The translations under genes and the position numbers were made by a program. Shown here one piece after another: positions 9,009-16,615 of a stretch of 64,000 bases of DNA (positions are counted from its first letter, which is position 1; every line of letters starts with the position of its first letter). Where the stretch lies: assembly GCA_964537035.1 (NCBI GenBank), contig CAZIAK010000013.1, forward strand, positions 46,000 to 109,999. The letters run 5' to 3'. This DNA comes from CAZIAK01 sp964537035. Its GTDB lineage: Bacteria > Planctomycetota > B15-G4. The notes under the pieces were generated by a model. It ran no database searches and was not told the DNA's origin. It was given only the letters and a program-made list of their open reading frames with translations.

Positions 9009-11882
9009 CTACCACTCTCCGGGAGGAGAGGCTCCCAAGCCCGGCCCCAGGACGACGGCGTTGCCCAGCAGCCGCGCGCCGCTCATGAACTGTCCCCTGA
9101 AACCGGGGACCGCTGAGAAGAGGATGACCTGCCCGGCGCCCACACGCTCTACTGTCAGCCAGGCAGAGTCGGCCAACCGACCCCGGGCCTCTGGCCAGAG
9201 CAAACCCGAGAGCCGCAGCGACTCTTCGCCTGCCAGGCGCACGGCGGTGGTCACGGGCGGGCGGGCCAAGAGCACGTGACTGCCAGCCACCAGGACGGGC
9301 AGCTCGTCTTCGCACCCAGCAGTGAGCCAGGAGTGGTCATTGACCACTCCACGAGCGATCACCCCTGCAGGTGAGAAGCGCCGCTCCCAGCTGTCTTGCC
9401 GAGACTGGTCGGGGTCGGTGGTGACCTGCGCCAGCGCTGCGTCAGTCTGCTCAGCGGCCTGGTCTTCAGCGATCGCCTCGCTGCTCTCATCTGCGCTGGC
9501 GGCGGGCTCCGTCGAGTCGGTTGAGTCGCCCCAGAGATCCGCCAGATCGATCTGGATCTCACGGGCATCTGCTTCGCGCTGAGCGGCCACGGCGAAGGGC
9601 TCCAGGTCTTCGATGGCGTCGCGGCGGAGTGTGACAGAGCTGAGGCCAGGCTCCATGCCCGTGACGGCCACGGCCGCCGAGTCACAGGCGATGAGCGTGC
9701 CCCCGTCCCTCACCCAGTCAGAGAGGGAGTCGCCGAAGCGGGACAGCAGCCCGCTCAAGCCGCCCGGCGGCAGGATCAAGACGTTGTAGCGGCGCAGATC
9801 GATCCACTGGGTGGCCTGGGCGTCGAGAAACGACACGGGTACACCGAGGCGTTGATCGAGCACGTGCCAAAGGTGACCGAAGGTGTCCGTGCGCACGGGG
9901 TCATTGCTGATCATGGCCACCCGAGGGCGGGTCAGCATGCCGAAGTGTCCGCCGCCCAGATCTGCGCCCCCACCCTGGGCTCGGCCGCCATAGACGGCGA
10001 AGGCCGTGACGCCGCTGTGCTGAGCGGCTGCCGCCACCGCCGTCCTCAGGTCACCGTCGTTGTCTGCCCGGCGCAGCACCACGGAGCCCCGAGCGAAGGG
10101 GCGCTGATCCCCGTCGAAGGCCTCGTCGGCGACCACCGCAACCAGCCCCGCCTCCATGGCGGCCACGGCGAAGGTCAGGCAGCGATCGTCCCCTCCGTCG
10201 ACCACCCAGGCCACGGGCTCGGCGTCGCCCGTAGCTTCTACGAGCTGGCCCACCGCCGCTGGCAGCGCACCTAGCTGCAGACCTGAGAGTTTTGCAGGGG
10301 CATCACACCAGAGCGCGTCCAGATCGAAGAGCAGGGGCAACGACCAGGCCGTGGCGTCGTACAGGTTGGTGCCTTCGCCTCGCTCCAGGTCTTCTCGCTC
10401 CTTGAGCAAGAAAGTCTCCTCCAGCCGCACGTCGAAAGACAGATAGCTCTTCACCATCGACCCGAACGGCTGGGCGGCGGGGATCAACAGGCTGCCCGCG
10501 GGCAGCTCCAGCTGCTCATGCCGTTCTCCCAGAGCGCCCGTGCTGTGGGTCACGGACAGCGCCTCGTCGATGCGATACACCCGGATGTGCTGATCGAGCA
10601 GCAAGGACAGCAGATCCCGTTCGCGAGCAGGGTGGCGGCCGGGGCGCAACACGAACATGCGCTCATTGCCTGGAGTCCCAGGATCGATGGCCGCTCTCTT
10701 GTGGGCCAGGAAATCAGCCAGCACCTCACGCCGATGATCCGCCAGCGTGTTCAGGTTGGCCATGGACGCCAGGGCCTGGTGGCGCACCGTATCGCGGTAG
10801 GTGACCACCTGACCAGCCAGGTTGCGCAGGGGGAAGCCCGAGATGCCTGCCTGCTCGTAGAGCATGCCCACGGCGCCACTCAGCGACCCCCAGGCGTCGG
10901 AGTAGAACGGCCCCCAACCGTCGGCCCACTCCCGGGTGTAGTAGCTCCAGCCCTGCTCGTCGAACGCGGCCCCATGATCGGCAGCAAAGACCCGCTGCCA
11001 GCTGTCCAGGGTCGCCGGCAAGTAGGGGTTGTGGGGATCGTTCTGGGGATAGAACAGAAACGTGTCCAGGGGCCCCATCTCGTGGGCGTCCACGAAGAGC
11101 TGGGGCGGCAGGTCTCGGGCCACCTTCCAGCGGCCCCGGGTCTCGGGGTGCACGCCGGTCATCCAGTCTCGGTTCAGATCGAACAGGTAGTGGTTGCCAC
11201 GGCCGAAGGGCCAGCGACCGCGCTGCATGGCGTCCACATCAAGGTTGGTCACTCGCCCACTCATCTGCTCGATCTGGGAGACGATACGCTCGCGGCCGTC
11301 CGGGTTCATGACCGGATCCATGACGATGATCAGCTCGTCGAGCAACCGCGCCACGCCTGGCCCCCGGTCGGCGACGAGGTGATGGGCCACTGCGAGTGAG
11401 GCGTCCGCGCCGGACAGCTCGTCGCCGTGAATCGAGTAGCCCATCCAGGCCACGGCGGGCAACTCGTCGAGCAGCGCTTCGGCGGCCGCAGCATCGAGAC
11501 CGACGGGGTCGACCAGCCGCGCGAAGTCAGCGCGAATGCGATCCAGCCGGGCATGGTTCTCAGGGGACGTGATCACCGCCGCCAGCAGGGAGCGCCCCTC
11601 GTGGCTCTTGGAGTGCACGGACAGGCTCAACCGGGGCGACGACTCCTGCCACAGCTCGAAGCAGCGCACGATCTCGTCGTAGCGAGCCAGGCGCGTGCCG
11701 TGGCGTTGGCTCAGCACCTGCTCCGGCGTGGGGATGGCCGGGTCGTGGTCAGCCCCGTCGAAGAACGGCACATCGTCCGCGAGGAAGAGCGGATCACCGA
11801 AGCGTAGGGGCGTCGTCGCCTGGCCCAGACAGCAAGCAGCCGACGAAGCGATGACGATGAGAGTGAGCAGGATCTGCAGCAT
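9009..11882 (-). CDS. Secreted zinc carboxypeptidase, M14 family
   Basis: A 957-residue exported metallopeptidase. A hydrophobic signal sequence opens the protein (MLQILLTLIVIASSAACCLG). The M14 zinc site is visible: H152 and E155 in SIHGDELSG, and H267 in DAHEMG. Substrate-binding residues of the family appear in MNPDGRER and in DLNRDW. The enzyme should trim C-terminal residues from peptides outside the cytoplasm. The C-terminal half has a class I glutamine-amidotransferase-like or DJ-1-like Rossmann fold (VLILPPGG, then RDGGTLIACDSAA), interrupted by an acidic low-complexity insert rich in Ser, Glu and Asp. This M14 plus amidotransferase-like arrangement occurs in other bacterial M14 proteins. 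The ATG at 11882 is chosen because the signal follows directly. Confidence 0.9.
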   Translation of the reverse strand: MLQILLTLIVIASSAACCLGQATTPLRFGDPLFLADDVPFFDGADHDPAIPTPEQVLSQRHGTRLARYDEIVRCFELWQESSPRLSLSVHSKSHEGRSLLAAVITSPENHARLDRIRADFARLVDPVGLDAAAAEALLDELPAVAWMGYSIHGDELSGADASLAVAHHLVADRGPGVARLLDELIIVMDPVMNPDGRERIVSQIEQMSGRVTNLDVDAMQRGRWPFGRGNHYLFDLNRDWMTGVHPETRGRWKVARDLPPQLFVDAHEMGPLDTFLFYPQNDPHNPYLPATLDSWQRVFAADHGAAFDEQGWSYYTREWADGWGPFYSDAWGSLSGAVGMLYEQAGISGFPLRNLAGQVVTYRDTVRHQALASMANLNTLADHRREVLADFLAHKRAAIDPGTPGNERMFVLRPGRHPARERDLLSLLLDQHIRVYRIDEALSVTHSTGALGERHEQLELPAGSLLIPAAQPFGSMVKSYLSFDVRLEETFLLKEREDLERGEGTNLYDATAWSLPLLFDLDALWCDAPAKLSGLQLGALPAAVGQLVEATGDAEPVAWVVDGGDDRCLTFAVAAMEAGLVAVVADEAFDGDQRPFARGSVVLRRADNDGDLRTAVAAAAQHSGVTAFAVYGGRAQGGGADLGGGHFGMLTRPRVAMISNDPVRTDTFGHLWHVLDQRLGVPVSFLDAQATQWIDLRRYNVLILPPGGLSGLLSRFGDSLSDWVRDGGTLIACDSAAVAVTGMEPGLSSVTLRRDAIEDLEPFAVAAQREADAREIQIDLADLWGDSTDSTEPAASADESSEAIAEDQAAEQTDAALAQVTTDPDQSRQDSWERRFSPAGVIARGVVNDHSWLTAGCEDELPVLVAGSHVLLARPPVTTAVRLAGEESLRLSGLLWPEARGRLADSAWLTVERVGAGQVILFSAVPGFRGQFMSGARLLGNAVVLGPGLGASPPGEW

Positions 11883-11958
11883 GGCGAGCGGGGGCACGAG
11901 GGCCCGTGATGAAGGGGGACAGGGGGCCGCGATCATAACCACGGCGGAGGGGCTCAGC

Positions 11959-13074
11959 TCAGGACAGGGCCACTGCAGTGCCCACGGCCGCCGCCAACCC
12001 CGCCAGAGCCCCCAGGATCTTGACCCATGACAGGGGCGCCTTGCCCGCCACCCGACCGCTTTGCCCATTAATCAACACGGGCCAGGTCTTGCCTCGGTAG
12101 GTGTAGGCCAGACTCCACACCGGCAGCAGCACGTGCTTCCAGCGGATGTCGCTGAGTGCGTTGTCGACCTGCACGTTGCGGCTCGTGTCCCCGGGGACAT
12201 CGCTGGTGCAACGCCTGAGCTGCTGCGCTTCGACCAGGCCCCGGCCGACGACCCAGCCTTGCTCAAGATCAACCGAGTACTCTTCGGCCTGCCAGCCCGC
12301 CAGGTACTCGGGGCGGTAGGGCAACAAGGCGCTGGTGTCGAAGCCGCCCAGCTCGCTGAGCAGCTCAGACGACAGCCCGGCGGAGGCGTTCACCAGGAGA
12401 TCGTCATAGTGATCGTCCCGAGCGCCCCACGCGGGTTCCCAGCGCACCTTGCGCACCTGGCGAGTGCGCACCTGGGTCTTGCCGTTGACTCGCGTGGTGT
12501 AGGTCTCGGTGACGTAGTAGTAGTAACCGGCGTCCGCAGACCAGTCAGAGTGCACCTGGCAGTCGAAGGTCCAGAAGGGCACGTAGATGCCGGCGGCCTC
12601 GGCCACCCTCGCGCGCTTCAGATCGTTGGGACGGAACCACAGCTTGCCTACCCACTTTGAGAACGCTGCCTCCGCCTGGGCCCGTCCCACATCGAGAGGC
12701 AGCAGCGACTCGGGGCGCAGGGCGTTGCGATTCGACTCTTGCGCGAGCACGTTGGCCGACCCGCAGAACGCGCAGCGCTCGGCGGTGGACGGGCCGTCGT
12801 AGGTCACCTTGGCGCCGCACTCGTCGCACCGTGCCACACGCACTTCAAGGCCCAGCCCTCGCGCCGCCTCCCCCGCCGCCTGCAAGGGCCGCTCGACGAT
12901 CAGCCCCTGGGATCGAGGGACGACCCGGGTCGTCTCACAGTGTTCGCAGGCCAGGGCATCGGCGACCGGATCCCAGCGCACGGCCGCCCCGCAGTTTTCG
13001 CAGGAGAAGCCGTGGCGATCGCCCTCATGGGCTTCGCGCGCGGCCTGTTCGTCGGTGCCGGATGGCGGGGCCAT
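11959..13074 (-). CDS. Zinc-ribbon membrane protein, YdjG-like
   Basis: A 371-residue protein with two treble-clef or TFIIB-type zinc ribbons: CENC/CEHC at about residues 24-50 and CDEC/CAFC at about 80-105. A long beta-rich region follows with many Tyr and Trp (ADAGYYYYVTETYTTRVNG, YVPFWTFDC), and one transmembrane helix sits at the C-terminus (ILGALAGLAAAVGTAVAL). The order resembles Bacillus subtilis YdjG. Its divergent neighbour encodes an SPFH protein like YdjI, also part of the pspA-ydjGHI stress operon, so both may act in membrane stress. The ATG at 13074 has AGGG upstream; an upstream ATG near 13133 is possible. Function remains an inference from domain order and context. Confidence 0.8.
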   Translation of the reverse strand: MAPPSGTDEQAAREAHEGDRHGFSCENCGAAVRWDPVADALACEHCETTRVVPRSQGLIVERPLQAAGEAARGLGLEVRVARCDECGAKVTYDGPSTAERCAFCGSANVLAQESNRNALRPESLLPLDVGRAQAEAAFSKWVGKLWFRPNDLKRARVAEAAGIYVPFWTFDCQVHSDWSADAGYYYYVTETYTTRVNGKTQVRTRQVRKVRWEPAWGARDDHYDDLLVNASAGLSSELLSELGGFDTSALLPYRPEYLAGWQAEEYSVDLEQGWVVGRGLVEAQQLRRCTSDVPGDTSRNVQVDNALSDIRWKHVLLPVWSLAYTYRGKTWPVLINGQSGRVAGKAPLSWVKILGALAGLAAAVGTAVALS

Positions 13075-13362
13075 GGTCTCGAACCCTTGGCAGAGAAGGG
13101 GCGCGCTGATGTCAGCGCGAGGGCTCCGCAGCATGACCGAAGCGCGCGGCCCATCCCAGTGTGCAGGTGCGATCAGACAGCGTTCCGAGTGACCGCGCCA
13201 AGCCAGGCTTTGCGAAACCCCCTCGGCGCGACGCACAATCACGGGCCCTCACAGCCTGCGCTCGACGCACGGCACTGTCCGCACAGGCTGCCAAGAGAGC
13301 GACCACCGGCCCTGCACCGGCAGCTCTTCGTCCTCCAGAACACTCTTCGTGGAAACACTGTC

Positions 13363-14481
13363 ATGGGTTTGATCGATTGGTTCCAACGCGGCGTGGGCGA
13401 GATGATGATCGCCCGGCCGGACGACGCGCGGTCGCAAGTGGTCTGGAAGCACCCCGACCCCACCATCCCCATGAAGTCCCAGCTCACGGTGGGCGCGGAC
13501 GAGGTGGCGGTGTTCTTCAAGGACGGCAAGATCGTGGCCACCCTCCAGCCCGGGCGGCACACCCTGGAGACCAGCAACCTGCCCTTCCTCTCAGAACTGA
13601 TCGACTCGTTCACCGGCGGCAACGTGTTCATGGCCCAGGTGTATTTCGTCAGCATGCGCGAGCACACCGGCATCAAGTTCGGCGGACGGGTAGGCCACGT
13701 CGAAGACCCCAAGAGCGGCATCCCCGTGGAGACCTTGGTGCACGGTGAGTTCTCGTTTCGGGTCACCGACGCCGAGCAGCTGATCACGGGCCTGGTGGGC
13801 ATGGGCCGGGCCGAGAGCTACCAGGTGCGCAGCTGGATGAAGGAACAGGTGCTGAAGGTCGTGCGGGATCGGGTCGCCGAGCTGTGCGTGAAGAACAAGT
13901 GGCCCCTGCTCGACGTCACCTCTGGTGCCTACACCGAAGAGATCGAAGCCGACGTGCTCAGCGGGCTCGAAGACCACGTCAAGACCTACGGCCTGCGCAT
14001 CGCCCGGCTGGGCAATTTCGTCGTGGCCATCGATGAAGAGGACGCCGACAACCTCAAGCGGCTCTACACCGACGCGGCGTACCTGCGCACCGTGGGCGGC
14101 GTGGGCGCCTACAAGGACTTCGCCGCGGGCAAGGCGCTCATGGGTGCCGGTGAGGGCATGGCCAAAGGCGGCGGCGGTGCAGCTGGGACGGGCGACGCAG
14201 CAGGCGCAGGGCTCATGGGCGGCGCCGGCCTGGGCATCGGCATGGGACTGGCCCAGATGTTGGTCAGCGATCGGCGCGGAGGGCAAGTGCTCGCCCCGGC
14301 TGCCGCCGGCATCGTGTGCCCGACGTGCAGCGCCAATGTGGCGCCGGGGCATTTTTGTAGTGCCTGTGGTGGCGACCTCAAGGCTGCTCCCAAGGCCACG
14401 GCCGGTGGGTATTGCACGGGGTGCGGGAGTCCGCTGAGTGCTGATGCGAAGTTCTGTGGGCAGTGCGGGGGGGCTGCTTGA
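13363..14481 (+). CDS. SPFH-domain protein with C-terminal zinc ribbons, YdjI-like
   Basis: A 372-residue cytoplasmic protein of the COG4260 type (stomatin/prohibitin-like, once called virion core protein). Residues 1-250 form the SPFH-like domain, starting MGLIDWFQRGVGEMM, which is typical of the family. A Gly/Ala/Met-rich linker (GAGEGMAKGGGGAAGTG, GLGIGMGLAQML) follows. Two short zinc ribbons close the protein: CPTC...CSAC and CTGC...CGQC. Relatives such as B. subtilis YdjI help bring the phage-shock protein PspA to the membrane. No pspA gene is seen here. The gene is divergent from the YdjG-like gene across a 288-base promoter region, which supports a joint function. Confidence 0.85.
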   Translation: MGLIDWFQRGVGEMMIARPDDARSQVVWKHPDPTIPMKSQLTVGADEVAVFFKDGKIVATLQPGRHTLETSNLPFLSELIDSFTGGNVFMAQVYFVSMREHTGIKFGGRVGHVEDPKSGIPVETLVHGEFSFRVTDAEQLITGLVGMGRAESYQVRSWMKEQVLKVVRDRVAELCVKNKWPLLDVTSGAYTEEIEADVLSGLEDHVKTYGLRIARLGNFVVAIDEEDADNLKRLYTDAAYLRTVGGVGAYKDFAAGKALMGAGEGMAKGGGGAAGTGDAAGAGLMGGAGLGIGMGLAQMLVSDRRGGQVLAPAAAGIVCPTCSANVAPGHFCSACGGDLKAAPKATAGGYCTGCGSPLSADAKFCGQCGGAA

Positions 14482-14492
14482 TGGGGCGTGGT

Positions 14493-14614
14493 GGGTCACT
14501 GCGCACGGCGAGGGGGTAGGTACCTCGCTCAGACAGTCCTCGACAGCGGCGACTTCGTCGCCGTTGTCTGCGGAACTCGCGCTGCACCTACCCCCTCGCC
14601 GCGCGCAGTGACCC
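14493..14614. repeat. Long palindrome A between convergent genes
   Basis: Outer arms of 29 bases (14493-14521 and 14586-14614) are reverse complements with one mismatch. A second perfect or wobble stem of 12 bp closes on a 3-base loop at the centre (14542-14553 and 14557-14568). It starts 12 bases after the SPFH gene stop. It could be a bidirectional terminator or a miniature mobile element. Confidence 0.85.
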
Positions 14615-14635
14615 CGCCAGCACGCTCACGCTGGA

Positions 14636-14817
14636 CTAGTCTGACCTATTCGCGGAGTTCGTCGCGAGAGCGTGGTTGCGCCTTCGTGGCAAGGCGGAGG
14701 GCGCGATGGCACCGGAGGCGGGGTGCCACCCCGTTGAGGATGGCATCGTGGACTCCAACGCAGTCCACGAAGGCGCAACCGCGTTCGCAGCAGGAGTCCG
14801 TGAATAGGTCAGACTAG
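14636..14817. repeat. Long palindrome B between convergent genes
   Basis: The ends are perfect 16-base inverted repeats (CTAGTCTGACCTATTC at 14636-14651 and its complement at 14802-14817). An inner perfect 16-base pair lies at 14674-14689 and 14765-14780 (GGTTGCGCCTTCGTGG), and more imperfect pairing continues inward. The two ends are like terminal inverted repeats of a miniature transposable element. No coding sequence is evident inside. Confidence 0.85.
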
Positions 14818-14937
14818 GGGGGCGGCGGAGCCGGGTGGCTGGGCGTTGGGGGCTGCCTTGGGACTGCTCTTGGTCACCTGGTCTGGCGGTGGGAGTCAGG
14901 GCGGTTGGGGGTGGGTTCGCTGACATGCCCGTGGGGG

Positions 14938-16449
14938 TCAGTTGTCTTGTGTGAGGCTTCCGGCTGTCCAGTTGTCTGTGCCTGTTGCTTTGCGGGTGTT
15001 GCCTCCGCTGACTGTGCTGTGGACGCCTGACGCTAGGTTGGATCGGCCTCCTCCTGCCGTCGAATAGTCGGCTGTGGCCTGGTTGCCTTCGCTGGGGGTT
15101 GCGCCGCCACCGGCCAGGACTGTGGCGAACTCCCCGGAGGCCACGCCGAAGCGGCCTCCCAATGCGACGGCCCCGACGCCGGAGGAGGCATTGGTGCCGG
15201 CTCCGGCCCGGTTGTCGCTGCCTCCCACCACCACGGACGTCGCGCCTGTGGCCCGGTTGTTCTCACCCCCCACCACGACCGATCCATCACCAGCAGCCTC
15301 TCCGAAGGCGCCGGAGACTGCTGTGGAGCTCACGCCAGTGGCGCGCATCTGTTCGCCCCCCACAACGCACGAGGTCTTGCCCGCGGCCACGTTCGACTCG
15401 CCTGAGCACACATGGGCGTAGTCCCCGGGCACCAGATTATAGGCCCCTCCCGCTGCGGTCGCGTGCATGCCGGAGGCGCAGTTGTAGCCGCCACCCAAGA
15501 CGGCTGAGCTCTCGCCCATGGCCTGGCATTCCTCCCCACCCAGGACCGCCGAACGCAGCCCACCGGCCGAGCCGTTGAAGCCGCCGGCCACCGTCGAGTA
15601 GGGAGCGCTGACCGTGTTCGTGTCGCCGCCGAGCAGACCGCCAAAGCTTGAGTAGGTGTGCCACTTGCCGATCACCAGATTGTGCGAGCCGGTGCGGTCG
15701 TTGGCACCGAACGGGAAGGCCTCGTCGTAGCCGATGATCAGATTGCCCAGGCCATTCGTTGTGGTGACAGATCCATCGACAGACGACGAGTCGGCTGGGT
15801 ATCCGTTCGTGGCCCGCAGCCCGCTCACCAGCTGCAGGTTCGCGCCGCTGATACGAATGGTCTTGCGCAGTCCACCCTGACCATCATCCAGCCAGACCAG
15901 CGAGAAGTGGGAAAGGATCTGGTTCAGGCTCTCCCCGCCGGGAGCGCCTGCCTTCGCGGAGCTGCTCGGCGCGCCCGCATCGCGGAAGAACCGCCCCCCA
16001 TGGGACCAGAAGATCACGTCCGTGCCGTCGTTGTGCAGCACGAGTTCTTCCGCGCCCAGGCCGTCCAGGTCCATGCGTTCAGCGGTCACTCCCTGCCCAC
16101 CGTCACCCAGCCCCAACGCGCCCGTGGCCTCCACCAACCCACCGGCACCGTCCCCCAACAGCGCCCGATTCTCCGTCGCCGAAGTGAGATACAGATCCGC
16201 ATGCCCGTCCCCGTCGAGGTCGCTGACCAGCACATCCTGAACCCCCGTAACCCTCACAGACTGCAGCCCGTCCTGCACCAGGGGCACAAACCGCCCGCGC
16301 CCAAGATTCACCGCCACAGCAAGGCTCCCATCCGCCCCCAAGAGCAGCTTGTCAGCCAACCCATCCCCCGTGAGTTCAACCAACCGCAGCGAAGGTACAG
16401 GCTGCACCTGCATCAACAAAGAACCCACAAGCAGCAAGGACAAGAACAT
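14938..16449 (-). CDS. Secreted FG-GAP protein with adhesin-head-like repeats
   Basis: A 503-residue protein with an N-terminal signal (MFLSLLLVGSLLMQVQPVP). Residues about 25-150 hold FG-GAP/VCBS-type calcium loops (ELTGDGLADKLLL, DLDGDGHADLYL). From about residue 250 to the end it is built of short repeats of the form GG-x-N-x-A-x-G-x-x-S-x-V-x-GG, like the Hep_Hag/YadA head of trimeric autotransporter adhesins (for instance VVVGGENNRATGATSVVVGG). No beta-barrel anchor or chaperone domain follows, so it is not a complete autotransporter. The ATG at 16449 has a GAGG site 9 bases upstream. It is probably a surface or exported structural protein. Confidence 0.82.
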   Translation of the reverse strand: MFLSLLLVGSLLMQVQPVPSLRLVELTGDGLADKLLLGADGSLAVAVNLGRGRFVPLVQDGLQSVRVTGVQDVLVSDLDGDGHADLYLTSATENRALLGDGAGGLVEATGALGLGDGGQGVTAERMDLDGLGAEELVLHNDGTDVIFWSHGGRFFRDAGAPSSSAKAGAPGGESLNQILSHFSLVWLDDGQGGLRKTIRISGANLQLVSGLRATNGYPADSSSVDGSVTTTNGLGNLIIGYDEAFPFGANDRTGSHNLVIGKWHTYSSFGGLLGGDTNTVSAPYSTVAGGFNGSAGGLRSAVLGGEECQAMGESSAVLGGGYNCASGMHATAAGGAYNLVPGDYAHVCSGESNVAAGKTSCVVGGEQMRATGVSSTAVSGAFGEAAGDGSVVVGGENNRATGATSVVVGGSDNRAGAGTNASSGVGAVALGGRFGVASGEFATVLAGGGATPSEGNQATADYSTAGGGRSNLASGVHSTVSGGNTRKATGTDNWTAGSLTQDN

Positions 16450-16554
16450 GGCAACCTCAAAGGTGACAAGAGAAGGGATCCCCAAAGCAGTCTATCAGCA
16501 GCACAAATCGCTGCCCGCCCCCCTCGAGCCCGGTGCCTCCAGGAGATCCCACGC

Positions 16555-16582
16555 CCCGGCTCCGCCGCCAAGTCCCGCCAGC
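16555..16582 (-). promoter_or_regulatory. 28-bp element upstream of FG-GAP gene, copy 1
   Basis: Twenty-eight bases are identical to 18791-18818 and lie at a similar distance (about 105 bases) before the start codon of the gene at 14938-16449. On the gene strand the core reads GGCGGCGGAGCCGGG; that core appears again at 14821-14835. It could be a shared regulatory site or a small repeat. Confidence 0.5.
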
Positions 16583-16615
16583 GACCAGCAACCAACCAGC
16601 CCGCCATGCCCAGGA

